Assembly (NCBI RefSeq): GCF_963662255.1
Contig: NC_085071.1
Location: 1,383,701-1,447,700 of the forward strand
Reading direction: 5' to 3'
DNA: 64,000 nucleotides
Origin: Cinclus cinclus
Lineage: Eukaryota; Chordata; Aves; Passeriformes; Cinclidae
Made by a program: the position numbers and the translations under genes. Below, piece after piece: positions 36,673-47,685 of the stretch. The notes under the pieces were generated by a model. The model saw only the letters and a program-made list of their open reading frames with translations, searched no databases and was not told the DNA's origin. Positions within the stretch are counted from its first letter, which is position 1. Each line of letters starts with the position of its first letter.

Positions 36673-37179
36673 TTACAATGCTCAGGCTCCTTTGATGTGC
36701 TGTGCAAACAGGAATTAGATGCTGCTCCAACCAGGAGAGACTCCTGCCCCACAAGGCTTCCAACCCCAAAAGCAGCATCAGGCAAGAGCAGTTCAGCCTC
36801 TGACAGGAACTGGTACCATCCCTGTTGAACTGGGAATTCAGGAGGCAACACTGGCAGGGGGAATTACAAAACAAATTCTCTCAACTGCCCCAAAAGGGGC
36901 ATGATTTCAGCTGTGCCAGAATCATCTTCTCTAGGCTGTTTTCCAGTGCCTCCAGGAGTGTGTGGATTGTGTTCACAAACTCCCCAGTGCCTGTGAAATC
37001 TGGAGATTTCTTTAACCAAAACCTGAAATCCCCTAACAAAACCCTGCAGTTCTGGAAAGGCAACTTCAAAGAGCCCCTGGCTTCCACAGGGCTCTGATCC
37101 TGCAGGGCTTGGAGCAAGGAGGCAGAGTGTGAAGGATGGTCACAGCTACAACTTCCATAGGAAAGGCTGGAGGGGAATT

Positions 37180-37500
37180 TTGGAAATGGGTTTGGAGGGA
37201 CAGGACACAGGGAATGGCTTCCACTGCCACAGGGCAGGGCTGGGTGGGATCTTGGGAAGGAATTGTTCCCTGGCAGGGTGGGCAGGGCTGGGATGGAATT
37301 CCCAGAGCAGCTGTGGCTGCCCCTGGATCCCTGGCAGTGCCCAAGGCCAGGTTGGACTCTGGGGCTGGAGCAGCCTGGGACAGTGGGAGGTGTCCCTGCC
37401 ATGGCAGGGGATGGGATGAGCTTTCCAATCCCTTCCCACTCAAGCCATTCCAGGATCCTCTGCAAAGCTTTAAGGTCCTTCCCACTAAACCATTCCCAAC
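37180..37500 (+). mobile_element. CR1 LINE 3' fragment in MATN1 intron 3
   Basis: Plus-sense CR1 sequence: ggaattgttccctggcag, cccctggatccctggcagtg, gtgggaggtgtccctgcc and a terminal ccattccaggatcc-type tail. It is antisense to MATN1 and lies just beyond the exon 3 donor. Very similar copies occur at 8050-8420, 21735-21905, 27850-28075 and 48880-49300. Confidence 0.85.
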
Positions 37501-37552
37501 TCCCTGCTGGCTGCCAGTCCCGCAGCCCCAGGCTGGGCACACCAGGACTCAC

Positions 37553-37775
37553 CACAGAAAGCCTCCTGGAACTTGTGGGTCAGCTTCTCGATGACGCTGT
37601 AGCTCTCCACATAGTCCACGTGCTCGTCCAGGGGCTCGCTGGCCATCTGCCTCAGCGTGCCCATGTCCACCCTGCCCACGCCGATGGCGAAGATCTCGAT
37701 GCCTGCAGCCCTGGCCCGGGCGGACACGTCCTGGACCCCGTCCTGGGGCCGGCCGTCGGTCACCACGATGGCCAC
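37553..37775 (-). CDS. MATN1: MATN1 exon 3: second half of VWA1
   Basis: Completes VWA1: VVTDGRPQD supplies the third MIDAS aspartate, followed by FAIGVG and [14 protein letters not shown], ending AFC with the closing cysteine. The acceptor is ctgctgcag at 37776; the donor is gtgagt at 37552. Length is 223 nt, phase 0 in and phase 1 out. A CR1 fragment begins only about 50 bp beyond the donor, and a 29-nt T run (plus strand) lies about 150 bp upstream of the acceptor. Confidence 0.96.
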
Positions 37776-37923
37776 CTGCAGCAGGGGGGGACGGGCTGGG
37801 TGGGCACTGATATCTTTGTTCATATTCCCATAACATTTGTGGAACAGGGAAGGGTTTGCATTTCTAAAATTAAGGGAAAAGGGAATCCCACCAGCTCTTC
37901 CCATTCTTCGGAGAGCACACAAA

Positions 37924-37925
<2 letters not shown>

Positions 37926-37954
<29 letters not shown>
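37926..37954. repeat. 29-nt T homopolymer in MATN1 intron 2
   Basis: Uninterrupted T on the plus strand, A in the transcript, about 150 nt upstream of the exon 3 acceptor. Confidence 0.97.
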
Positions 37955-37959
<5 letters not shown>

Positions 37960-37999
37960 GAAATTAGTTTCTTTCTGAGCTGGAAAAGTTAAACTACCA

Positions 38000-38135
38000 A
38001 GGATGGAATGGTTTCATCAAGGGGCAACAGCCAGGGATTGATGGATTCACCAAGGGGCAACTGCCAGGGATTGATGGTTTCACTGAGGGACAGATGCCAA
38101 GGATGCAATGGTTCCACCAAGGGACAACTGGTGTA
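38000..38135. repeat. ~36-bp four-copy repeat in MATN1 intron 2
   Basis: Four imperfect copies built on aaggggcaactgccaggg followed by attgatggtttcac. Confidence 0.8.
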
Positions 38136-39114
38136 TCCCCCTCTAAGGAAACTGAATTAAAATTTATGTTGTTCATAGCCAAACTCGAGCTCAAGCCAAA
38201 CTAAAGATCTTCAGGGACGCTCAGGACAAGCCTATCTGAGTGTGGGACTTCACAGAATCTCAGGAAATGTCATGGAAATGTGAGAGGAAGGCTCCATCCC
38301 ATTTATAGGTGGAGAACCTGAAGGGTGGAATTGAAACCATCTCCGTGGGGAGAGAGGTCATGCTGTGTGTCAGGGCCAGGATTTGTGATTCTCTGTTCCA
38401 AATAAACATCAGGGATTAAATCCCACCCCTGCTAACCCCAGCATTAAAGTGGAAGCTGGTTTAAATGGGAACTAGATTTCAGCTTGGATATAACAGAGCC
38501 CTGAATCAGTTAAAATCCTCCCAGAGTCCTGCTCCTAGTTTGTTCCTTTTTCTCTTTGTTTTTCTTCTGAAAGAGACTTTATCACAAGACCTGAATTCTT
38601 GTTCTATGCCAATTCTTTTGCCCCTGCCACTTTTCCTCACAACTGATTTATTGTGACACCACTGCAAGCCCCAAAGGAATGGCTGGGGCTGGAATGCAGA
38701 ATGGGGAAAGAGCTTCCCCTCCGTAAAAAAAATTGGGAGAAACAGGAAAACTATGGGGCTTTACAATCTAATTTCAGCTGTTTATCTGCACTTCCTAAGA
38801 GCTGCACAATTAAGAATTCCCAGAAGCATCATAGTAACTGATGCTTTCCATGGGAGAAAAAATAAACAAATGCAAGCCTTTTTCTTCTAGAGTGACAAAA
38901 AAAGGCAAAGCGTCACCTGTGGCAGGTGTGGGTGTGTGGAGTGGGAGGAATGGATGTGCCAAAGGAGCTCTGGGTTTTCCTGGGTCGGGAGCAGATCCAT
39001 CTGTGCAGTGGAGCTTTTTGCCAGGAGAGAGAGCCCTCGGCTCAGCCTCAGCTCCAGCTGGACCAGAAGCGCTGCCCGGGACTGCCGAGGAGAGCCCCTC
39101 AAAGCTGGGCTGGC

Positions 39115-40175
39115 AGGGAGCGAGAGGATTGCTAAATCAGGGAATGAGGAGTGCTAAATCAGGGAATGAGGAGTGCTAAATCAGGGAACAGAGGAGTGTT
39201 AAATCACGGAATGAGGAGTGCTAAATCAGGGAACAGAGGAGTGCTAAATCAGGGAATGAGGAGTGTTAAATCAGGGAATGAGGAGTGTTAAATCAGGGAA
39301 TGAGGAGTGTTAAATCAGGGAACAGAGGAGTGTTAAATCAGGGAATGAGGAGTGTTAAATCAGGGATCAGAGGAGTGTCAAATCAGGGAATGAGGAGTGC
39401 TAAATCAGGGAACAGAGGAGTGTTAAATCAGGGAATGAGGAGTGTCAAATCAGGGAATGAGGAGTGTCAAATCAGGGAACAGAGGAGTGTCAAATCAGGG
39501 AATGAGGAGTGTGAAATCAGGGAATGAGGAGTGTTAAATCAGGGAATGAGGAGTGTGAAATCAGGGAATGAGGAGTGTGAAATCAGGGAATGAGGAGTGC
39601 TAAATCAGGGAATGAGGAGTGCTAAATCAGGGAACAGAGGAGTGTTAAATCAGGGAATGAGGAGTGTCAAATCAGGGAACAGAGGAGTGTTAAATCAGGG
39701 AATGAGGAGTGTCAAATCAGGGAATGAGGAGTGTTAAATCAGGGATCAGAGGAGTGTCAAATCAGGGAATGAGGAGTGTTAAATCAGGGATCAGAGGAGT
39801 GTTAAATCAGGGAATGAGGAGTGCTAAATCAGGGAACAGAGGAGTGTTAAATCAGGGATCAGAGGAGTGTCAAATCAGGGAATGAGGAGTGTTAAATCAG
39901 GGATCAGAGGAGTGTTAAATCAGGGAATGAGGAGTGTTAAATCAGGGAATGAGGAGTGTTAAATCAGGGATCAGAGGAGTGTTAAATCAGGGAATGAGGA
40001 GTGTTAAATCAGGGAATGAGGAGTGTTAAATCAGGGATTAGAGGAGTGTCAAATCAGGGAACAGAGGAGTGCTAAATCAGGGAATGAGAGGAGTTATCAA
40101 ATCGGGGATCAGAGGAGTTATCAAATCAGGGATCAGATGAGTTATCATATCCAGAAATGAATACGTTATCAAATC
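39115..40175. repeat. 22/23-bp minisatellite in MATN1 intron 2, ~46 copies
   Basis: Head-to-tail copies of aaatcagggaatgaggagtg-type units. Two length variants exist (aatgag, 22 bp, and aacagag/atcagag, 23 bp), often alternating to give a 45-bp higher-order period. Copies decay at the right end (40080-40175). Confidence 0.96.
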
Positions 40176-41682
40176 AGGGACCAAACCCTTCCAGCAGGTC
40201 CTGTCAGCAGCCACGTGTCCTCATGCAATTTGTCTTCCTAAATCAAGAAATTCTCCAGGTTTTATCAGCAACTCTACATCTTCAGCTAAACCTGACCCCA
40301 GATAAACCTGACTCCAGATAAGACTGAGCCCAGATAAACCCAAGCCCAGATAAGCCCCAGACAGGTTGAACCTGCAGCGTGCACAGCCGGATGTGATGGG
40401 AAAGATCCTCATAATGCCTCTGTGAGGAAATCTGCCAGAAAGGACTCAAAATTCCCATTACTTCCTGCCCTGCTGTTGGAGAAAACAAAACTTCTGGATA
40501 CAGAGTTGGGATTGAGAATTCATCAGAGAACTCATGGGGAAAATGAATGCAACAGTGAGAAGAAGCTAGAGGAGCTGTCTGTGACAACCTGACAGAAGGA
40601 GTGTAAAAATTACCTCTTCATATCACATTTGGTTAGCCCAAATCAGGAAATCCTGGGTTTTTTTCCTAGGATTTCCACCATAGATGTTTTCCCTGCATCC
40701 AGCCTCAGTCAATGTGAAAAAATGTCCTTTTTTTCATTATTATTTTCAAACCTACCTCCAAATTATTTGCAGTCTGAGAATCTCTGTAATTCCCTGTCAT
40801 GGCAAAAACGGAGTCCTGGTGTGTGCCTGGTTTGGGAAAGGCTTGGAGAGAAGGAGCAGTCTCTGGCTCTTGGAGAGGCTGGCACTGCTCAGCCACATGA
40901 GGGGAATTATGAAAAGGTGAAGCTTCTTCTGCCCCCAACAGCTGAATTTTACCCTGATCCTCAGTTTTGCTCAGGGAAAACTCAGAAATTTTGCTTTTCA
41001 AAGTCAAACCTTGTGCTTATTTAACCAGCAGCTTTCCCTGTGAATTCCTGACATTCTGGATCCCTCATGCTTCTGTCAGGCAGAAATCCCGCATGCTCTG
41101 ACACGATTTATTCCTTGTAATCTCAGACACCCGAGCATTCCTGAGCATTCCCAGGTATTTCCAACCCGGGCTGGCACTTCCCGGTGATCCTGCAGCTAAT
41201 GAGGGAGTGATGGCTTATTATGGGATGGGAACGTGATGTTCCAGATCTGCTCCAAGGACAATCGGGCAGGAAGCTGCACAAAGCCCTGGATTTGCTCAGC
41301 AATTTGCCAATTTATTTGTTGTTCTTCTCTAAAAAAATAAGGTGAAAGTAATTGGGCTCCCTGCAGGTTTTGAGGAAGGTGGGAGCAGGTTTTTCTCGGA
41401 GCTCCTACGGAAACAAATTGTGCTTTTCCCTGGCTGGGGGTAACATTTGCTGCACAAAGCAAGTGCAAAGCACTGTGTGATGTTTTGGGATGTTGACAAC
41501 CAGATTTGTGTGAGGATTTGTTGGATTTCTGCTGTGGGAAGGAGTAAGGACCGTGTCCAGTGTTTCTGGAAGCTTCACCTCCCTAAATCCCTGCATGACC
41601 TGTTCCTCCTCCCAGGCAGGGGATGGGGTCACCCTGAGCAGAAGGGAAAAGCTGGCTGGACTTCAAGGCAGAGGATAAAAGT

Positions 41683-41799
41683 GAAAAGAAAAGAAAAGAA
41701 AAGAAAAGAAAAGAAAAGAAAAGAAAAGAAAAGAAAAGAAAAGAAAAGAAAAGAAAAGAAAAGAAAAGAAAAGAAAAGAAAAGAAAAGAAAAGGAAAAA
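41683..41799. repeat. (AAAAG)n microsatellite in MATN1 intron 2
   Basis: About 23 AAAAG pentamers, nearly perfect; (CTTTT)n in the MATN1 sense strand. Confidence 0.97.
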
Positions 41800-42409
41800 A
41801 CCAGCCAACCAGGGAACCAAGAATACAAAGGGTTGTGGAGTTTTCCACCTTGGGGATGTTGAAAAGCCACTGGGGCTGGTCCTGGGCAGCCCCACTGGAG
41901 CACAGGGAGCTCCAGAGACCCCTCCCAGTCTCTTTCTCTGATTCTGCCTCTTGGATCAGCTCCAGAGTGGAAGGGAAGAAGGAAAAGCAAGGAGTGATTT
42001 CATTTTCCCCCCTTTTTTTTAATACCTCAGGTAAATAATTGCAAAAGCCTCTGCTCTCAGCTTTTCCAGCTGCCCAGAAAAGGAGGTTTCAGGGAGACAC
42101 TGGAAATCCAGGATAATTTGTTCCACACAACCAGAAGTGACAGGGAACAGCAAGGCTTGGGGGAGCTCTCTTGGAGCAGGAAAAGACTGCACACGGAGAG
42201 GGGGATATGGAATGGTGTGGAAGAGATTCCGGAGATGAGGATCCAGAATTTTCATGGACAGTTCAGTGGAAATGTCTCTCCAATCCATGGGAGTGGCCAA
42301 TGCTGGCTGTAATTATCAGACTGCATTTAGAACTAAAATTGAGACTAAGACTGAATATGTTATAATGAGTTTTGTATTTTCTTTCACTAAGTCCCAAAGG
42401 TGAGCTGCT

Positions 42410-42780
42410 TTTTCAATAAGAATTGAGAGGTTTGAACCTCCCAGAGATTTTCAAGGACTGAGAGCTTGGAACGTCCCAGAAGTCTTCCAGAATTGAGAGA
42501 TTTGGACCTCCCAGAGGTTTCCAAAAAGAGTTGAGAGTTTTGAACTTCCCAGAGGTTTTCAGGAAGAATTGAGAGGTTCAAACCTCCCAGTGGTCTTCAA
42601 GAATTGAGAGGTTTGAACCTCTCAGAGGTTTCCAAGAAGAATTGAGGGGTTTGAACCTCTCAGAGGTTTCCAAGAATTGAGGGGTTTGCACCTCCCAGAG
42701 TTTTCCAAGAAGAATTGAGAAGTGTGAACTTCCTGCAGGTTTTTAAACCTCCAGTTTGCACGTCCCAGATATTTCCCACC
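42410..42780. repeat. ~40-bp imperfect minisatellite in MATN1 intron 2
   Basis: Eight to nine diverged copies built on gaacctcccagaggttttc plus aagaattgagaggttt, starting about 130 bp after the exon 2 donor. Confidence 0.85.
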
Positions 42781-42906
42781 TGTGAGAACCAACACCCACA
42801 CACAATCAAAGCCCAGAGAAAATAATCTTTCTGCTTTTTCCAACCACTCCACGATGAGTCCGAAGCATGGAGCTGGAGGAACCAGACCCTTTCCTTGCCT
42901 CCTTAC

Positions 42907-43253
42907 CTTTCTGAAGTTGGGCGCGCCGGCCCTGCCGCCCTCGGCGGCGCTGAAGGCGCGGCTGATGGCGAACTGGATGGCCAAGCCCGTCATGGTGCCC
43001 GTGGACAGGGGCTGGATCCTGCGCACGGCCTGCAGCAGGGCCGCCTTGCTCTGGGGGCTCTGCAGGGACAGCTCGCTGCGCACGGCGCTGGCGTAGTTGA
43101 TGATGCCCACGCGGGTGGCGTTGGGGCCCACGTCCAGCGCCTCGATCACGCGTGACACGAACACCTTGATCTTCTCGAACTCGTGCGGCCGCACGCTGCG
43201 CGAGCTGTCGATGATGAACACCAGGTCCGTGGGCTTGGTCCTGCACAGGGTGC
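42907..43253 (-). CDS. MATN1: MATN1 exon 2: first half of VWA1
   Basis: Opens with GTLCRTKPTDLVF and holds the MIDAS signature DSSRS, then the STGTMTG segment whose threonine completes the metal site in VWA domains. The early cysteine should pair with the cysteine at the end of exon 3 and close the domain. NAT in DVGPNATR is a potential N-glycosylation site. The acceptor is a pyrimidine run ending in CAG at 43254; the donor is AAG then gtaagg at 42906. Length is 347 nt, phase 1 in and phase 0 out. The reading frame runs past the donor into a repeat-filled intron. Confidence 0.96.
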
Positions 43254-43572
43254 CTGGGGGTGGCAGGGACAGAGGGGAATCAGAGGGAAAGGAGGGAAAA
43301 GTGTCCCGGGAGGGAGAGAACGGCGCTGATAAAGCAGCACTGAGCGGAGAGGAGCTGCAGGTTTTGAACTGAGTATTCCGAATGTTCTTTTTGCTTTTCT
43401 AGGGAAGCACCTGTAGGAGAGCAGAGTTCCTGGAGGTGGCATGGACTTGTGATGGACAGGGTGTCCTTTGTCACTTTGTCACCTCAGGCTGTCTCTGAGG
43501 GCTGCAGAAAACCCCATCACTCTAGGGCAGCATGGAGAGAAGGAGGGAGGGATGAATGTGTGGAATGACAGC

Positions 43573-43748
43573 AGGAAGGAAGGAAGGATTCCAGGAAGGA
43601 AGAAAGGATTCCAGGAAGGAAGGAAGGAAAGGAAGGAAGGAAAGGAAGGAAGGAAGGAAGGAAGGAAGGAAGGAAGGAAGGAAGGAAGGAAGGAAGGAAG
43701 GAAGGAAGGAAGGAAGGAAGGAAGGAAGGAAGGAAGGAAGGAAGGAAG
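43573..43748. repeat. (GGAA)n microsatellite in MATN1 intron 1
   Basis: About 175 bp of GGAA/GAAG tetranucleotides, nearly perfect from 43640. In the MATN1 transcript it reads (TTCC)n, a polypyrimidine stretch ending about 320 nt before the exon 2 acceptor. Confidence 0.95.
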
Positions 43749-45767
43749 CTGTGGACTGAAACCTGAGCTGCATTTCTGTATCCAAGAAAGGCTGGAAAGG
43801 GATTGCTGCCTCTCAGGCCCGGATAACCAATCCCCACAGATATCAGTTAATGGGAATGGATGGGACCAGAACCAGGCACGGCACTCAGCAATCAGCTGGA
43901 TTGGGAACAACATTCCCTGGTGAAGCCCCCAGCACAACAGGAGCCAGACCGTTGTTCCCAGTAATGGCACCAATAACAAACCCCAGGAACACAGCACAGA
44001 GCTGGTTCATGTCTGTGAGGGGCAAACAACAGAGAAATCTGGAACCCATCATTGATAATTAATAGTTGATAATTAATCTCTACAGCCCCATGAATGCCCA
44101 CAGTGAAAAGGAGAGGCTGTAAAAAAGAGGCATCAGCAATGCAACAAACGGAATGATTGTTATTATTGTTATTTTAATTTCTCATTTTCAAGCCATTTTC
44201 CATCTTCATTTTCAGCTGTGGCAAGACATAAAAAAAGACCTGGTGTTTTTTATTATTTCCTAAATGAATGGCCCCATTTCCCCCAGCAGATCTATGGCAT
44301 CCTGTTCTTTTTCATTTTTTTTCCTCTCATTTAGCCTGTTGTTGTCAGGCACCAAGTGCTCTGTTAATATTTGATTTCTGCAGGGCCCAGGGAGCTCCTG
44401 TCATAAAGGAGATTTCTGTGGACAGATTTTTAAATGGGAGCTTTTGGGCCAACAAATCTGCTCCAAATGATGACATAAATATTACAGCTGGTCCTCAGTG
44501 TGAGTTCTAATGGGAATTCCAGTCTTTGAGGCAGATAAAAATAAATACCCTGTGATGAATCTGTAAAGGAAATAATCAGGTTTGTTTCCTGAGGGGCATC
44601 GAGGCTGAATCTGTTCCAGAAAGTTCTGGGAAGGTGTGAGCAAAGCAGGCAGTGGTCACTATGTCAGGAACTCTAATTCCCACTAAAATCACATCTAACG
44701 TTTTCCCATAGGGATGAATTTCATTTTGCCCCCATAATTCATTGCAGAGGAAGGAAAACTCCCTGGGACATCCATCTGCAGCACTGGAAATCCCTTTTCC
44801 AGGGGTTTCTTGTGCCCAGTTTACAGGTGACAAATGAAGGTCCAGGGAAAGACTCAAAGCCTTGCAATTAATTCCTCCAGAAATAAAACATCCATAAAAT
44901 CCCCCTTTGTGCTGATGAATCATCCCTGGATTCAGTGACAAACCAAGCAGGAAAAGTTATTTTATTTCCCTAAGAACAGCTGGAGCCAATAGAAATTTTG
45001 AAGTCTATCTATTTTATTTATTTCTGCTCTGTCATTTGGCCCTAAATAAAAATTTTTAACCTCTATTTATGAGACTGGAGTTTATTTCAGAGAAGGAAAG
45101 AGTAAAGAAGGGATATCAGGTGGGAGATTTTTGGGATTTCAGCCACAGAAGGGTCTGCAGGACAGGCCCTGTTCTCTCCAGGAGGTGACAGTTGCTTGCT
45201 CTGATTGACACCTAGACTCAGCATAGTTTAGTTAAAACTGGAATTAAACCAGAAATAAAATCTTCCTCTATATTTACAAATATGCACAGCAGGAATTATC
45301 CAGAAATAGCTGAATTAATGCCCCGACTTAGCAGAAAATCCTTCTCAAGGCATCTTTGCCATGTCCATTAAAACCCCAGGAAAACAGCGCAGTAACCCAG
45401 GACTAAAAGGGTTTATTTTAGAGAGGTGATGGCTCACAGTGAGTGGAGCTCAGTCACTGCTCTGGTTCATTTCCCGACTTTGCATAGCAAAGAGAACCTT
45501 CCTTCCCCCAATTCCTGAAGAGAACGGGGTCAGGGTCGGTCTAACTGAAATTCCCCCCCCCCCAGCCCCAGGTAGCTCTGCAGTCACTGTCCCACCTGTA
45601 CAGCCCAGCCTGACCACAGCTGCGTGCGAGGCTTCATCATCAGACCGCCCAAACATTTTTAATTTCCACAATTTTGGCCTTGTAGCCAAGTTTGCTTCTC
45701 CTGCAGTGATTTCTCCAGGCTGTCTGGAGCCAAGGGAAGGGCAGAGATACTCCTGAGGACCAGACCC

Positions 45768-46620
45768 TCCCTGCCCTGGGTGTCCATCCCTGCCCTGAGT
45801 GTCCACCCCTGCCCTGAGTGTCCATCCCTGCCCTGAGTGTCCACCCCTGCCCTGAGTGTCCATCCCTGCCCTGAGTGTCCATCCTTTCCCTGAGTGTCCA
45901 TCCCTGCCCTGAGTGTCCATCCTTTCCCTGAGTGTCCATCCCTGCCCTGAGTGTCCACCCCTGCCCTGAGTGTCCATCCCTGCCCTGAGTGTCCATCCTT
46001 TCCCTGAGTGTCCATCCTTTCCCTGAGTGTCCATCCCTGCCCTGGGTGTCCATCCTTTCCCTGAGTGTCCATCCCTGCCCTGAGTGTCCACCCCTGCCCT
46101 GAGTGTCCATCCCTGCCCTGACTGTCCACCCCTGCCCTGAGTGTCCACCCCTGCCCTGAGTGTCCATCCCTGCCCTGAGTGTCCATCCCTGCCCTGACTG
46201 TCCACCCCTGCCCTGAGTGTCCATCCCTGCCCTGAGTGTCCATCCTTTCCCTGACTGTCCACCCCTGCCCTGAGTGTCCATCCTTTCCCTGAGTGTCCAT
46301 CCCTGCCCTGAGTGTCCATCCCTGCCCTGAGTGTCCATCCTTTCCCTGAGTGTCCATCCCTGCCCTGAGTGTCCACCCCTGCCCTGAGTGTCCATCCCTG
46401 CCCTGAGTGTCCATCCTTTCCCTGAGTGTCCATCCCTGCCCTGAGTGTCCATCCCTGCCCTGGGTGTCCATCCCTGCCCTGGGTGTCCATCCTTTCCCTG
46501 AGTGTCCATCCCTGCCCTGAGTGTCCATCCCTGCCCTGGGTGTCCATCCCTTCCCTGAGTGTCCATCCCTTCCCTGAGTGTCCAACCTTTCTCTGAGTGT
46601 CCATCCCTTTTCCCGGGTGT
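45768..46620. repeat. 19-bp minisatellite in MATN1 intron 1, ~45 copies
   Basis: About 45 head-to-tail copies of a 19-bp unit (CCCTGAGTGTCCATCCCTG) with a few recurrent variants (cctttcc for ccctgcc; actgtccacc). Because 19 is not a multiple of three and the unit has no stop on the minus strand, all three minus frames stay open for about 300 codons. Those frames are by-products. The array begins about 500 bp inside the intron from the exon 1 donor. Confidence 0.97.
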
Positions 46621-47121
46621 TCAGCCTTTGCTGGTTCTCATTCCCAGTTGGGTTTCAGAGCCTGTGTGAGGTGCAGAGCAGGCAGCTCACCTGCTCCTGG
46701 CTGCCCTACTGTCCACCTGGGAAGCCAAGCAGAGCAGATTTTGCTCAGGAGCAGATGAAGAAAATCCAAGGAAAGTCCCATTCCCAGCAGCCCAACCCAG
46801 ACGTCCTGCTCATGAGGTGACCCAGGGGTGTCCGGCCAGTTCCTACCCCAGCTCCCAGCCCAGGCAGCCCCTGTGGAGCTGGAGAGGGCAGGGAAAGCAG
46901 AGCCCTTGTCCAACCTGGGCCTCCACCAGCACCAAGAGTGACCCGTGGCCACCTGCGCTGTCCCCACAGGAGCCAACCCAGCACCAGGTCCTGCTGCCCT
47001 GGGACACCCTGGACACAGGTCCTTCACTTCCCTGGCTATTCCTGGGCATTCCCTCCTCCCTCCCCGTCCCCAGCGGGAGCAGGGTACCCCCAGACCCCCC
47101 CAGCCCCGGCTCCCCACTCAC

Positions 47122-47230
47122 CGCGGGGCTGGGGGGGGGCCCCGCAGGCGCCCGGGCTGTGCAGGAGCAGCAGCAGCGAGAGCAGCAGGGCACCGCAGAT
47201 CCTGGCCATGGCACCGCAGATCCTGGCCAT
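47122..47230 (-). CDS. MATN1: MATN1 exon 1: signal peptide
   Basis: Encodes a typical signal peptide: MARICG, a run of leucines, then HSPGACG with likely cleavage near ACG/APP. The exon ends in phase 1 at a gtgagt donor (47121-47116). The start is ambiguous because a 21-nt unit containing the initiator is repeated four times in frame. ATG occurs at 47230 and at 47209, in identical strong GCCATGG contexts. The two upstream copies read ACG (47251 and 47272). A scanning ribosome should use 47230 (500 aa). The 47209 start gives 493 aa, the expected orthologue length. I annotate the first ATG. Confidence 0.9.
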
Positions 47231-47328
47231 GGCACCGCAGATCCTGGCCGTGGCACCGCAGATCCTGGCCGTGGCTGTGCCGGGGCCGGAGCCGCGCCGC
47301 GAGTGCGGGGCAGAGCGCTGGCCCCGGG

Positions 47329-47345
47329 TATTAACCTGCCCTTGT
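47329..47345 (-). promoter_or_regulatory. MATN1: Candidate MATN1 core promoter (TTAATA box, SOX-like site)
   Basis: On the minus strand TTAATA (47334-47329) lies about 100 nt upstream of the first ATG, so transcription would start near 47300. Immediately upstream, ACAAGGG (47345-47339) resembles a SOX HMG site. Known biology: chicken matn1 has a weak short promoter driven by SOX9 with SOX5/6 at proximal elements. Assignment of these exact bases is inference. Confidence 0.45.
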
Positions 47346-47607
47346 GCGGAGGCTCCGAGCCAGCCCCTGACACGCCGGGGCCGGGGGGGCAGCGAGGGGA
47401 GAGGGGCAGGAAGAAGGAACAGGAGGAGATGCTGCTCCAGGGTGGGGAGGGGGCGATGCCCAGCCCTGCCCTGCCCCCGGGCCCCCAGCCCCCACAATGG
47501 CCCCATTGCCGCGGAGGGCACGGGGAGCTCTGAAGGGCCCCGGAGCGGGGGAAGGTGGGGAATGCGGGGCTGGAACAGTGGCACCAGTGAGAGCAGTCCT
47601 GGGGAGC

Positions 47608-47645
47608 GGGGCCGGGGCCGGGGCCGGGGCCGGGGCCGGGCCGGC
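47608..47645 (+). repeat. (GGGGCC)n hexanucleotide repeat
   Basis: About six imperfect GGGGCC units on the plus strand, some 280 bp upstream of the presumed MATN1 transcription start. Four or more closely spaced G runs give G-quadruplex potential on the plus strand. Confidence 0.85.
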
Positions 47646-47685
47646 GGCTGCTGCCCGCAGAGCTGGGGCGAGCGGAGGGGCGGGG

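Larger units (their letters stand above)
27719..47230 (-). other. MATN1: MATN1 gene, matrilin-1, eight coding exons
   Basis: Complete matrilin-1 (cartilage matrix protein) gene. Matrilin-1 is a secreted oligomeric adaptor that links collagen II fibrils and aggrecan in cartilage. The coding exons, in transcript order, are 47230-47122, 43253-42907, 37775-37553, 34765-34640, 34377-33964, 31270-31118, 29320-29240 and 27768-27719. They total 1,503 nt, giving 500 residues plus stop, or 493 from the second Met, which is the length I recall for chicken. Phases agree at every junction. Domains by residue: signal peptide 1-29, VWA1 about 43-221, EGF 227-268, VWA2 about 275-453, coiled coil about 462-500. 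Introns 1-6 have GT-AG ends; intron 7 has AT-AC ends. Identification rests on near-continuous similarity to remembered chicken and human matrilin-1, not on a database search. Confidence 0.97.

Noticed and set aside
42782..42907. Extension of MATN1 exon 2 along the open frame past 42907
   Set aside because: The gtaagg donor at 42906 and direct phase 0 junction with exon 3 reproduce the known VWA1 sequence; the extension is intronic.
45450..46604. Three overlapping 308-384-codon minus frames (repeated GMDTQGRDGHSGQGWTL)
   Set aside because: All three frames are open across a 19-bp repeat inside MATN1 intron 1; this is a by-product of the period.
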